64,000 bases of DNA, taken from assembly GCA_031459855.1 (NCBI GenBank), contig JAVKHP010000001.1:3014309-3078308 (forward strand), given 5' to 3'. Shown piece after piece: positions 1 through 8,093 of the stretch. This DNA comes from Armatimonadota bacterium. Lineage in GTDB: Bacteria; Sysuimicrobiota; Sysuimicrobiia; Sysuimicrobiales; Humicultoraceae. A program made the translations under genes and the position numbers. A model generated the notes under the pieces. The model ran no database searches. It saw nothing but the letters and a program-made list of their open reading frames with translations, and was not told the origin of the DNA. Each line of letters opens with the position of its first letter. The stretch's first letter is position 1.

Positions 1-110
1 GCGTCCACGTCCCGCGTGTCGGTGATGGTCATGGACTGCACCGAGACGGGTGCCTGGCCCCCGATCTCGACCTTCCCGACCCTGACGGTGCGCGTCTGCG
101 TCCGGTGCAT
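1..110 (-). CDS. ispG: 4-hydroxy-3-methylbut-2-en-1-yl diphosphate synthase, N-terminal fragment
   Basis: Only the first 36 codons are inside the window; the gene runs off the left edge. The start of the protein reads [12 protein letters not shown] followed by an [11 protein letters not shown] segment and a TDTRD motif, the characteristic N-terminus of IspG/GcpE. This is the [4Fe-4S] enzyme that makes HMBPP from MEcPP in the non-mevalonate isoprenoid pathway. The ATG at 108-110 has a GGGGAG Shine-Dalgarno about 8 nt upstream and lies 12 nt after the rseP stop, so it should be the last visible gene of the uppS-cdsA-dxr-rseP-ispG operon. Dxr and IspG belong to the same pathway. The iron-sulfur cysteines lie outside the window. 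Confidence 0.9.
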   Translation of the reverse strand, partial: MHRTQTRTVRVGKVEIGGQAPVSVQSMTITDTRDVD

Positions 111-122
111 CGGTCCGCTCCC

Positions 123-1145
123 CTACTCGAAGAGCCGCCGGAGGTCGCGCAGGGTCACGGTGGCCAGCAGCAGCAACAACAGCGCGAGGCCCACGGTGTG
201 CACCAGCCCCTCGCGCCGGGCGTCCAGCAGCGGCCGCCGGCGCACGGCCTCGGCGACCAGGAACGCCAGCCGGCCGCCGTCCAGCGCGGGAATCGGCAGC
301 AGGTTGAAGAACCCGATCAGGATGCTGAACTGGGCGGTGATGTGCAGGAAGACCTGGAACCCCAGCGCCGCAGCCTGCCGGAGCTGGTCGCCGGCGGCCA
401 GCGGTCCGCCGAGGTGCTCGAGGAACCGGCCCTCGCGAATCAGGCGCTCGACGATCCCGGCCAGCACCACGATGTAGTGCCCCGTCTGGCGCACGCCCCA
501 CACCAGCGCGGCCGCAGGATGGAGGCGGGTGAAGATGGGGTCGGGCGCGAACCCGATGCGGCCTACGCCGCGCGCGGGATCCAGGCGGGGCGTGACCGCC
601 ACGGTCAGGGCCTGATCGCCCCGGTGCACGTCCAGCACCAGCGTCCGGCCCACGCTGCGGTTGATCGTCTCGATCAGCTGGTCGGTGCCCATGGGCTGAC
701 CGTCGATGCCGACGATGCGGTCGCCCGGCCGGAGCCCGGCGGCCTCTGCCGGCCAGCCCGCCTCGAGGCTGCGCACCCGGGTGCTGGTGGCGACACCACC
801 GGTGACCGCCGCCAGCGTCAGGATCAGGACCGCCATGGCGAGGTTCATCAGCGGGCCCGCGGCGATGATGGCCATGCGGGCGCCCACCGGCTGAGCCTGG
901 AAGCTGCCCGCCCCCGCGCCGCCCTCCTCACCCTCCATGCGCACGTACCCGCCGAAAGGCAGCAGGTTGATCGCATACCGCGTCTCGCCGCGGGTCCAGC
1001 TCGCCAGCGCCGGCCCGAACCCGATGGCGAAGGCGTGCACGCGCACGCCGGCACGCTTGGCCACCAGGAAGTGGCCCAGTTCGTGGAAGAAGATCATGGC
1101 GCCAAAGGCCGCCACCGCGGCCAGCACGTCGGGCACCGCCGTCAC
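123..1145 (-). CDS. rseP: RIP metalloprotease RseP/RasP (site-2 protease, M50)
   Basis: 340-aa polytopic membrane zinc protease that cleaves anti-sigma factors or signal-peptide remnants inside the membrane. The zinc motif HELGH is at residues 21-25 in the first membrane segment. A single PDZ domain occupies roughly residues 115-185 (GLRPGDRIVGIDG). The second catalytic motif NLLPIPALDG lies at 281-290 and supplies the aspartate ligand. Length suits a one-PDZ Gram-positive-type enzyme. The GTG start at 1145 overlaps the dxr stop by 4 bp (GTGA), implying translational coupling. The position between dxr and ispG is classic for Firmicutes and many other phyla. Confidence 0.95.
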   Translation of the reverse strand: MTAVPDVLAAVAAFGAMIFFHELGHFLVAKRAGVRVHAFAIGFGPALASWTRGETRYAINLLPFGGYVRMEGEEGGAGAGSFQAQPVGARMAIIAAGPLMNLAMAVLILTLAAVTGGVATSTRVRSLEAGWPAEAAGLRPGDRIVGIDGQPMGTDQLIETINRSVGRTLVLDVHRGDQALTVAVTPRLDPARGVGRIGFAPDPIFTRLHPAAALVWGVRQTGHYIVVLAGIVERLIREGRFLEHLGGPLAAGDQLRQAAALGFQVFLHITAQFSILIGFFNLLPIPALDGGRLAFLVAEAVRRRPLLDARREGLVHTVGLALLLLLLATVTLRDLRRLFE

Positions 1146-2290
1146 CTCGTCACGCGGGCGGTCCGGGCGGCCTCCTCCCGCGCCCAGGCGTCCGCGGCGA
1201 CCACGGCGTCCAGGGTCGGCGCAGGGCGTGGGGTGTGCCGCGCGAGCACCGCGCGCACCGTCTCCACGATCTCAGGGAACCGAATGGTCCCGGCCAGGAA
1301 CTGCGCCACGGCCACCTCGTTGGCCGCGTTCAGCACGGCGGGCGCGGTCCCCCCCGCGCGCAGCGCCTCCCGGGCCAGGTCGAGGGCGGGAAACCGCGCG
1401 GGGTCCGGCGCCTCGAAGGTCAGCGCCAGGCGGTGCCAGTCCAGCGGCGCCACCAGGCCGGGGCGGCGCCGTGGCCCGGTCAGGGCGAACTGGATCGGGC
1501 CGCGCATGTCCGGCCGGCTCACGTGGGCCAGGACCATGCCGTCGGCGAACTCCACCAGGGCGTGCACGATGCTCTGCGGGTGGATGAGGACGTCGATCTG
1601 TTCCGGGGCGACGTCGAACAGCCACCGGGCCTCGATGATCTCCAGCCCCTTGTTCATCAAGGTGGCCGAATCGATCGTCACCTTCTTCCCCATCTTCCAC
1701 GTGGGGTGCGCCAGCGCCTCCTCCACCGTGACGCGCCACAGGTCGTGCGCGGGCCGCCGCAGGAACGGGCCGCCCGAGGCGGTCAGGATCAGGCGTCGGA
1801 GCCCGGCGCGGTCCTGGCCGAGCAGGCACTGGGCGATCGCGGCGTGCTCACTGTCCAGTGGGAGCAGCCGGGCGCCCGACCGCGCCGCGGCGGCAGCCAC
1901 CAGGTGCCCGCCCGCCACCAGCGCCTCCTTCGTGGCCAGGGCCACGTCGCGCCTGGCACCCAACGCGGCCAGCGTGGGCGCCAGGCCGGCGATGCCCACC
2001 ACCGCCACCAGCACCAGGTCGACGCCGTCCAGCAGCGCCAGCGCGGTGGCGGCCTCCGGGCCGCACAGCACGCGCGTGCCGGCCGGAACGGCGTCGCGCA
2101 GTGCCGCCCCCGCCGCAGGATCCTCGACCGCGACCGCCCGCACGCGGAACCGGCGCGCCTGCTCGGCCAGCAGCGCGTGGTGACGCTGCGCGCCCAGCCC
2201 GACGACCTCCACGTCGCCGAGCGCCGCGGCCACGTCCAGCGCGGCGCGGCCGACGCTGCCGGTGGAGCCGAGCACCACGAGCCGCCTCAC
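1142..2290 (-). CDS. dxr: 1-deoxy-D-xylulose 5-phosphate reductoisomerase
   Basis: 382 aa with the GTG start at 2290, which overlaps the cdsA stop as GTGA; another in-frame GTG lies 9 nt upstream. The enzyme converts DXP to MEP, the committed step of the MEP isoprenoid pathway. The NADPH-binding GSTGSVG is at residues 8-14. The LATKEAL motif (118-124), the metal-binding LDSEHAA (145-151) and the downstream TIDSATLMNKGLE loop are all present, so the enzyme looks catalytically complete. The open frame continues far upstream in the antisense of cdsA, but that extension is non-homologous low-complexity sequence and was trimmed. Confidence 0.96.
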   Translation of the reverse strand: MRRLVVLGSTGSVGRAALDVAAALGDVEVVGLGAQRHHALLAEQARRFRVRAVAVEDPAAGAALRDAVPAGTRVLCGPEAATALALLDGVDLVLVAVVGIAGLAPTLAALGARRDVALATKEALVAGGHLVAAAAARSGARLLPLDSEHAAIAQCLLGQDRAGLRRLILTASGGPFLRRPAHDLWRVTVEEALAHPTWKMGKKVTIDSATLMNKGLEIIEARWLFDVAPEQIDVLIHPQSIVHALVEFADGMVLAHVSRPDMRGPIQFALTGPRRRPGLVAPLDWHRLALTFEAPDPARFPALDLAREALRAGGTAPAVLNAANEVAVAQFLAGTIRFPEIVETVRAVLARHTPRPAPTLDAVVAADAWAREEAARTARVTR

Positions 2291-3096
2291 CGCATCCACC
2301 CCACGAGATAGTACCCGACGGGAATCCCGAACAGCACCGCATCGAAGCGGTCCAGGACGCCGCCGTGGCCGGGCAACCAGGCACCCGAGTCCTTCACGCC
2401 CGCGGTGCGTTTCAGCGCCGATTCCCACAGGTCGCCGACCACGCCGGCGCCCGCCACCAGCAGGCCGCCCACGGCACCCATCGTGGCCGGCCATCCCACG
2501 AGACCGCTCGTCGCCACGGCCACGGCCGCGGCAACCGCCAGGCCGGCGACGAGCCCCTCGATGCTCTTGCCCGGGCTCAGCGCCGGCGCCAGACGCCGCC
2601 GGCCCCACCGCAGGCCGACCAGGTACGCCGCGACGTCGCCGGCCCACACCACGGCCAGCAGGCCGAGCACGGGCCCCGGTCCATAGGCCGCCCGGGCCAG
2701 CACGAGATATGCGAACAGCATGCCCACGTACACCGCGCCCAGCACCGCCGCGCCTGCGTGGGCGAGCACTGCGGTCCGGCGCGCTGGCACCAGCCCTGCC
2801 GCCGCGGCGGCGGCCAGCAACGCGACGACCAGCGTGCCCGCATGCGCCCACAGTCCCCACGCTGCCAGCAACGGAAACCCCAGGCCCCCGCCAAGCACGC
2901 TCCCGGGGGGATGCAACCCCGCGGCGCGCGCGAGCCGCGCGTACTCGGCCAGCGCTGCCGCCACCAGCACCAGCACCGTCGCCAGCAGGACGTGCCCCCC
3001 GGCCCAGACGGCCGCGACCAGAAGCGGCACGCCCAGGGCGACGGTGGCAACCCGCGCGGGCAGCGCCCGGTCGGGCCACGTCCGCGCGCTAGTCAC
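2287..3096 (-). CDS. cdsA: phosphatidate cytidylyltransferase
   Basis: 269-aa integral membrane protein that makes CDP-diacylglycerol from phosphatidate and CTP. It has many hydrophobic segments. Near the C-terminus is the CDP-transferase signature: SALKRTAGVKDSG followed by LPGHGG and DRFDA, with the conserved lysine, aspartates and glycine pair. SPGKSIEG precedes it, as usual. I chose the GTG at 3096, which overlaps the end of uppS by 8 nt; longer in-frame versions would read deeply into uppS. It lies between uppS and dxr in the standard lipid and isoprenoid order. Confidence 0.95.
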   Translation of the reverse strand: MTSARTWPDRALPARVATVALGVPLLVAAVWAGGHVLLATVLVLVAAALAEYARLARAAGLHPPGSVLGGGLGFPLLAAWGLWAHAGTLVVALLAAAAAAGLVPARRTAVLAHAGAAVLGAVYVGMLFAYLVLARAAYGPGPVLGLLAVVWAGDVAAYLVGLRWGRRRLAPALSPGKSIEGLVAGLAVAAAVAVATSGLVGWPATMGAVGGLLVAGAGVVGDLWESALKRTAGVKDSGAWLPGHGGVLDRFDAVLFGIPVGYYLVGWMR

Positions 3097-3838
3097 GGAG
3101 GGCGCCGAAGCGGCGCTGCCGGTGCTGGTAGTCGGCAATGGCCGCCAGGAGGTGGTCGCGGTCGAAGTCGGGCCAGAACACGTCGGCAAAGTACAACTCG
3201 GCGTAGGCCGCCTGCCACAGCAGGAAGTTGGACAGGCGCTGCTCCCGGCCCGTCCGGATCAGCAGATCGGGGTCGGGCAGGCCGGCCGTGTAGAGCGCGC
3301 CGGCCACTGCCGCTTCGTCGATCTCGTCGAGGCGGCGGTGGCCCGCACACACCTCCGCCGCCAGCTGCCGCACGGCGCGCACGAGCTCGGCCCGGCCCCC
3401 GTAGTTCAGGGCGATGTTGAGCACCATGGCCTGGTTCTCGCGGGTCAGCTCCTCGACCTGCGCGATCTCCCGGCGCAGCGCCGGCGCCAGCCCGTCCAGG
3501 TCACCGACGACCCGGACGCGGATCCCGACCCGGTGCAGCTCGTCGGCCTCCTCCAGGAGCGCCTCGTGGAGCAGGCGCATCAGCGCCTCCACTTCCTCGG
3601 GCGGCCGCTGCCAGTTCTCGGTGGAGAAGGCGTACAGCGTCAGCACCTGCACGCCCAGCTCGCGACAGGCCTCGACGGTGCGCCGGATCGCCTCCCGGCC
3701 GGCACGATGGCCCTCGGACCGCGGCAGTCCCCGCGCGCCGGCCCACCGCCCGTTGCCGTCCATGATGATGGCGACGTGGACGGGCACCCGGGTCCGGTCG
3801 ATCGCGACCGAGGTGGCGTCGGGGCGGGCGTGGCTCAC
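3089..3838 (-). CDS. uppS: isoprenyl transferase (undecaprenyl diphosphate synthase)
   Basis: 249-aa cis-prenyltransferase that elongates FPP with IPP to undecaprenyl diphosphate, the carrier lipid for peptidoglycan and glycan export. The catalytic-aspartate signature HVAIIMDGNGRWA lies at residues 21-33, and the C-terminal RTGREQRLSNF plus FADVFWPDF motif is intact. Length is normal. The ATG at 3836-3838 overlaps the stop of the small upstream gene (ATGA). It is followed by cdsA with an 8-nt overlap. Confidence 0.96.
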   Translation of the reverse strand: MSHARPDATSVAIDRTRVPVHVAIIMDGNGRWAGARGLPRSEGHRAGREAIRRTVEACRELGVQVLTLYAFSTENWQRPPEEVEALMRLLHEALLEEADELHRVGIRVRVVGDLDGLAPALRREIAQVEELTRENQAMVLNIALNYGGRAELVRAVRQLAAEVCAGHRRLDEIDEAAVAGALYTAGLPDPDLLIRTGREQRLSNFLLWQAAYAELYFADVFWPDFDRDHLLAAIADYQHRQRRFGALRD

Positions 3839-4044
3839 GCGCCTCTGGGCCGCGGTACGTACCGCTCGTGGACGACCACGAGCCGCGCCGTCCCGCTGGC
3901 GAACGTCTGCCGCACCACGCGCAGCGGGCCCACCAGCTGCACGTCCGGACGCGGCGGCCGCGTCTCGCGCACCTCCACGGCGTAGCCCTCGGCCTCGAGC
4001 AGGGCGCGGGCCTGGTCCAGCGACTGGCCGAGCAGGTCGAGCAT
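3835..4044 (-). CDS. small single PASTA-like domain protein
   Basis: 69-aa protein wedged between frr (9 nt upstream) and uppS (4-nt ATGA overlap). No signal peptide or membrane segment is evident, so it should be cytoplasmic. The N-terminal half, MLDLLGQSLDQARALLEAEG, resembles the start of a PASTA repeat (LvGqsleeArklLe..G). The rest is beta-rich with alternating hydrophobics (VQLVGPLRVV, ARLVVVHERYV), consistent with one PASTA-like alpha/beta unit. PASTA repeats normally occur outside the membrane in PrkC-type kinases and PBPs, so a free cytoplasmic copy is unusual. No enzymatic motif is seen and function is unknown. The tight coupling to frr and uppS supports it as a real gene. Confidence 0.72.
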   Translation of the reverse strand: MLDLLGQSLDQARALLEAEGYAVEVRETRPPRPDVQLVGPLRVVRQTFASGTARLVVVHERYVPRPRGA

Positions 4045-4053
4045 GCCCGCGGG

Positions 4054-4611
4054 TCAGACCTCCATGATCTCCTTCTCTTTAGCGGCCAGCAGGCGGTCCA
4101 GCTGCGCGATCATCTCGTCGGTGAGCTGCTGCAGGCGGTCGATGGCGCGGCGTGCCTCGTCCTCCGAGACGTCGCCCGCCTCTTCCAGCTCCTCCAGCAT
4201 CTCCTTGGCTTCGCGCCGCACGTTGCGGATGGCCACGCGCCCCTCCTCGGCGTGCCGGCGGGCCACCTTCACCAGCTCGCGCCGCCGGTCCTCGGTGAGC
4301 GGCGGAATGGGCAGCCGGATCACCACCCCGTCGCTGCTGGGGGTCAGCCCCAGATCGCTCGTGAGGATGGCGCGCTCGATCGCCTTCACGATGCTCTTGT
4401 CCCAGGGCTGGATGACCAGCAGCCGCGGCTCGGGGACGGAGATGGTGGCCAGCTGGGTGATGGGGGTGGGCGTCTGGTAGTAGTCGACGCGGATGTGCTC
4501 GAGGAGTGCCGGGCTGGCCCGCCCCGTGCGCAGCGCGGCGAACTCGCGCCGCGTGGCCTCGATCGCCTTCTGCATCCGCGCGCGGGCATCGGCCAGGACC
4601 TCGTCGGTCAT
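4054..4611 (-). CDS. frr: ribosome recycling factor
   Basis: 185 aa, exactly the usual RRF length. It splits post-termination ribosomes together with EF-G. The N-terminal three-helix-bundle sequence MQKAIEATRREFAALRTGRA, the DYYQTPTPI hinge strand, the EPRLLVIQPWDKS segment and the C-terminal DRLLAAKEKEIMEV helix are all recognisable. The ATG at 4611 gives the canonical N-terminus. A GTG at 4626, overlapping the pyrH stop as GTGA, would add five residues. It follows pyrH in the conserved rpsB-tsf-pyrH-frr order. Confidence 0.97.
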   Translation of the reverse strand: MTDEVLADARARMQKAIEATRREFAALRTGRASPALLEHIRVDYYQTPTPITQLATISVPEPRLLVIQPWDKSIVKAIERAILTSDLGLTPSSDGVVIRLPIPPLTEDRRRELVKVARRHAEEGRVAIRNVRREAKEMLEELEEAGDVSEDEARRAIDRLQQLTDEMIAQLDRLLAAKEKEIMEV

Positions 4612-4622
4612 GGACCCGCGGC

Positions 4623-5366
4623 TCACCGCCGGCCGCCCCCCACCAGGGTCCCGATCGCCTCGCCCAGCACCGCCTTGGTGATGTTCCCGGGTCGGGTGAC
4701 GTCGAAGACCACGATGTCCATGTTGTTGTCGCGACACAGCGCGGCGGCCGTGGCGTCCATGACGCGCAGGTCCCGGTTCAGGATGTCCATGTAGTCCAGG
4801 TGGGTATACATCACGGCGTCGGGATGCTGGCGCGGGTCCTTGTCGTAGACGCCCGAGACGCCCCGTTTGGCCATCAGCAGCGCGTCGGCCTGGATCTCGA
4901 TGGCCCGCAACGCCGCCGCCGTGTCGGTGGTGAAGTACGGGCTGCCCGTGCCCCCCACGAAGATCACCACGCGGCCCTTCTCGAGGTGGCGGATCGCCCG
5001 CCGGCGGATGTAGGGCTCGGCCACCTGGTGCATCTCGATGGCGGACATCACGCGCACGACCAGGCCCAGGCGTTCCATGGCGTCCATGAGCGCCAGGCCG
5101 TTGATCACCGTGGCCAGCATGCCCATGGTGTGGGCCGTGACCTCCTCGATGCCGAGCCGCCGGCTGAGGTCGGCGCCCCGCACGATGTTGCCGCCGCCGA
5201 CCACGATGGCCACCTGCACACCGCGGGCCTGCACGTCGCGCACTTCGGTGGAGACCAACTGCAGGACGGCGGGGTCGAGCCCCCCGCCGCCCTCGCCGGC
5301 GAGGGCTTCACCGCTGAGCTTCAGCAAGACCCGGGTGTAGCTCGGGCGCCCTGCCGCCGCGTCCAT
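4623..5366 (-). CDS. pyrH: UMP kinase
   Basis: 247-aa amino-acid-kinase-fold UMP kinase (UMP to UDP), hexameric and normally regulated by GTP and UTP. The sequence has RVLLKLSGEAL near the N-terminus, GGGNIVRGA in the UMP site, and the GTGSPYFTTDTAAALRA loop typical of bacterial PyrH. The ATG at 5364-5366 has a strong GGAGGGAG ribosome-binding site 4 nt upstream. An upstream in-frame ATG (at 5423) is disfavoured because it adds low-complexity sequence. It sits between tsf and frr. Confidence 0.97.
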   Translation of the reverse strand: MDAAAGRPSYTRVLLKLSGEALAGEGGGGLDPAVLQLVSTEVRDVQARGVQVAIVVGGGNIVRGADLSRRLGIEEVTAHTMGMLATVINGLALMDAMERLGLVVRVMSAIEMHQVAEPYIRRRAIRHLEKGRVVIFVGGTGSPYFTTDTAAALRAIEIQADALLMAKRGVSGVYDKDPRQHPDAVMYTHLDYMDILNRDLRVMDATAAALCRDNNMDIVVFDVTRPGNITKAVLGEAIGTLVGGGRR

Positions 5367-5441
5367 CGTCTCCCTCCGGCCGGTCCCGGCAGCCACCGGG
5401 GGCCGCGCCCGCAGCGCAGCCACGTCCCCGATCGATGCCGC

Positions 5442-6011
5442 TCACTCCCCCAGCTTGAACCGGGCGAACCGGCGCACGCGCACGTGCTCGCCGACACGGG
5501 CGGTCACGTCGGCCACGAGATCGCGCACCCGTCGCCCCGGATCGCGAATGTACGGCTGTTCCAGCAACGCCACTTCGGCGATCCACTGCGCCAGACGCGC
5601 CTCGACCTGCCCGGCGCCGTCCCCTTCCCGCGCGAGCTCGGCCCGCCGCGCGGCCAGGACCTCGGCGGGGATCTCGTCGGCCGACACCCACTGCGGCGTC
5701 GTCGCCGCCACCTGCATGGCGAGCTCGCGGGCCAGTGCCTTGAACTCGTCGGTGCGCGCCACGAAGTCGGTCTCGCAGTTCACCTCGACCAGCGCGCCCA
5801 GCCGCCCGCCGGCGTGGACGTACGCCTCCACCACGCCCTGGGAGGTCTCGCGGTCAGCCCGTTTGGCCGCGGCGGCCAGTCCCCGGGCGCGCAGCAGCTC
5901 CGCCGCCCGCTCGAGGTCGCCGCCGGTCTCCTCCAGGGCCCGCCGGCAGTCCATCACGCCCGCGCCCGTGCGCGCCCGCAGCGCCTTGATCAGCTCCGTC
6001 GTCACCGCCAT
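5442..6011 (-). CDS. tsf: translation elongation factor Ts
   Basis: 189 aa, the short single-core type of EF-Ts found in Thermus and several Gram-positives rather than the 280-aa E. coli type. It recycles EF-Tu-GDP. The N-terminal UBA-like domain carries LRARTGAGVMDCRRALEE and LRARGLAAAAKRADR; the core carries NCETDFVARTDEFKALA. The ATG at 6009-6011 lies 5 nt after the rpsB stop, with GAGGG about 8 nt upstream. It is followed by pyrH after 75 nt. Confidence 0.96.
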   Translation of the reverse strand: MAVTTELIKALRARTGAGVMDCRRALEETGGDLERAAELLRARGLAAAAKRADRETSQGVVEAYVHAGGRLGALVEVNCETDFVARTDEFKALARELAMQVAATTPQWVSADEIPAEVLAARRAELAREGDGAGQVEARLAQWIAEVALLEQPYIRDPGRRVRDLVADVTARVGEHVRVRRFARFKLGE

Positions 6012-6016
6012 CGCAC

Positions 6017-6850
<834 letters not shown>

Positions 6851-7006
6851 TGTCCTCCTCTGGGGCCGGGCCCGCCGGCCACCATCCGTGTTCGCCCTCC
6901 GCGCCCGTCACTCCCGCAACTCGGGCCGAGGTCCCGCAGGGGCACGCTCTCGGCGGGTCGGGGCGCGTGTGGACTCGCAGATCGCGCAGGACGCCCGGCA
7001 TGCAAA

Positions 7007-7036
7007 CCCCGCAAAATCGCGCACGACTTTGCGGGG
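7007..7036 (-). promoter_or_regulatory. hairpin in the rpsB 5' leader
   Basis: A perfect 9-bp inverted repeat, CCCCGCAAA and TTTGCGGGG, separated by 12 nt, lies in the untranslated leader between a candidate promoter (7080-7088) and the rpsB start at 6850. No T-tract follows it on the minus strand, so it does not look like a terminator. A structured leader fits the frequent autoregulation of ribosomal protein operons, but no known rpsB leader motif was recognised. Confidence 0.45.
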
Positions 7037-7079
7037 GAACGAGCGCGGTATGCCGCGTTCCTGCGACAAATCCTGCGGT

Positions 7080-7088
7080 AGTATACCA
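7080..7088 (-). promoter_or_regulatory. candidate extended -10 promoter for rpsB-tsf-pyrH-frr
   Basis: On the minus strand the sequence TGGTATACT is an extended -10 element (TGn plus TATACT, five of six consensus bases). A -35 at 17-bp spacing (TTCCCT) is weak, which extended -10 promoters tolerate. It lies downstream of the xerC terminator-like hairpin and about 230 nt upstream of rpsB. Confidence 0.5.
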
Positions 7089-7109
7089 CGGGCCTTCACG
7101 CCAGGGAAA

Positions 7110-7133
7110 CCCTGCGGCGCAGCCGCCGCAGGG
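7110..7133 (-). terminator. terminator-like hairpin after xerC
   Basis: A 10-bp perfect stem (CCCTGCGGCG with CGCCGCAGGG, 4-nt loop) begins 22 nt after the xerC stop. On the minus strand it is followed by GTTTCCCT, a short T-run. It probably separates topA-xerC transcription from the rpsB promoter just beyond. Confidence 0.5.
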
Positions 7134-7154
7134 CGGTGACGCGGGCGCGCCCTG

Positions 7155-8093
7155 CTATGCCCGGGGATGGGCCTGGGCGTAGACGCGCTGCAGGTGCGCG
7201 CGGGAGACGTGGGTGTACACCTGCGTCGTGACCAGGCTGGCGTGGCCCAGCAGCTCCTGGACCACCCGCAGATCGGCGCCGCCGTCGAGGAGGTGCGTGG
7301 CGAACGTGTGGCGCAGCACATGCGGGGTGACGCGCTGTTGCACCGCGGCGGCGCGCACCCAGCGGGCCACGACGAGCTGGACGGCGCGTGCCGTCAGCGG
7401 GGTGCCCCGCGCGCTCACGAAGACCCGATCGGTCGGTCGCCGCACCAGCCGCGGCCGGCCGTCGCGCAGGTAGCGGGCCAGGGCCTGCGCCGCCTGGGCG
7501 CCGATCAACACCACGCGGTCGCGCCCGCCCTTGCCGCGCACGCGGAGCTCGTCGCCCGCCAGGTGGCCCAGCTCGAGCCCCACGAGCTCGCTCACCCGCA
7601 GGCCGCCGGCGTAGAGGAGCTCGAGGATCGCCCGGTCCCGCAGGCCCGTCGGCCGGTCCAGCGGCGGCGCAGCCAGCAGCGCCGCCACCGCCTCTGGCGG
7701 GATCGCCCGGGGGAGGCGGCGCGGCACCCGGGGCGATGCCAGCAGCCGCAGCGGGCTCGCCGCGATCCGGCCGGTCCGCCGCAGGAACCGGAAGAATGTG
7801 CGCAGCGCGGCCGTCGTCCGCGCCACCGACGCGCGAGCGTGCGTGCGGTGCCGCGCCGCCAGGTACCGGCGGACGACGGCGAGGGTGACGTCTTCCCAGC
7901 GGCGGACGCCGTCCCCGACGAGGAACCGCGCCACGTCCTCCAGGTCGCGCCGGTAGGCCGCCAGCGTGTGCGGGGAGGCCGCGCGCTCGGCCTCCAGCGC
8001 CTGCAGGAAGGCCTCGAGGTCCCGCGCCAGCGCCGCAGCCACGGGCGGTGCGCCCGCCCCCTGCGCGCGCCGGCCCGTGCCCCGCCGCCTCAC
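7155..8093 (-). CDS. xerC: tyrosine recombinase XerC/XerD family
   Basis: 312 aa from the GTG at 8093, which overlaps the topA stop as GTGA; a GTG at 8042 would give 295 aa, closer to the family norm. An N-terminal SAM-like core-binding domain (around residues 20-105) is followed by the catalytic domain. All catalytic residues are visible: R166 in GGLRVSEL, K188 in RGKGGRD, H258 and R261 in HVLRHTFATHLL, H284 in LLGHASL and nucleophile Y293 in QVYTHVS. It likely resolves chromosome dimers. In Bacillus codV/xerC follows topA and trmFO; here trmFO and hslVU are absent. Confidence 0.93.
   Translation of the reverse strand: MRRRGTGRRAQGAGAPPVAAALARDLEAFLQALEAERAASPHTLAAYRRDLEDVARFLVGDGVRRWEDVTLAVVRRYLAARHRTHARASVARTTAALRTFFRFLRRTGRIAASPLRLLASPRVPRRLPRAIPPEAVAALLAAPPLDRPTGLRDRAILELLYAGGLRVSELVGLELGHLAGDELRVRGKGGRDRVVLIGAQAAQALARYLRDGRPRLVRRPTDRVFVSARGTPLTARAVQLVVARWVRAAAVQQRVTPHVLRHTFATHLLDGGADLRVVQELLGHASLVTTQVYTHVSRAHLQRVYAQAHPRA

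Noticed and set aside
105-2183. 692-aa open frame on the plus strand
   Set aside because: Antisense to rseP and dxr; Arg/Pro/Ala low-complexity translation typical of GC-rich shadow frames, no family resemblance.
2291-3079. Upstream extension of the dxr frame
   Set aside because: Lies antiparallel-frame within cdsA on the same strand, non-homologous; dxr is complete from the GTG at 2290.
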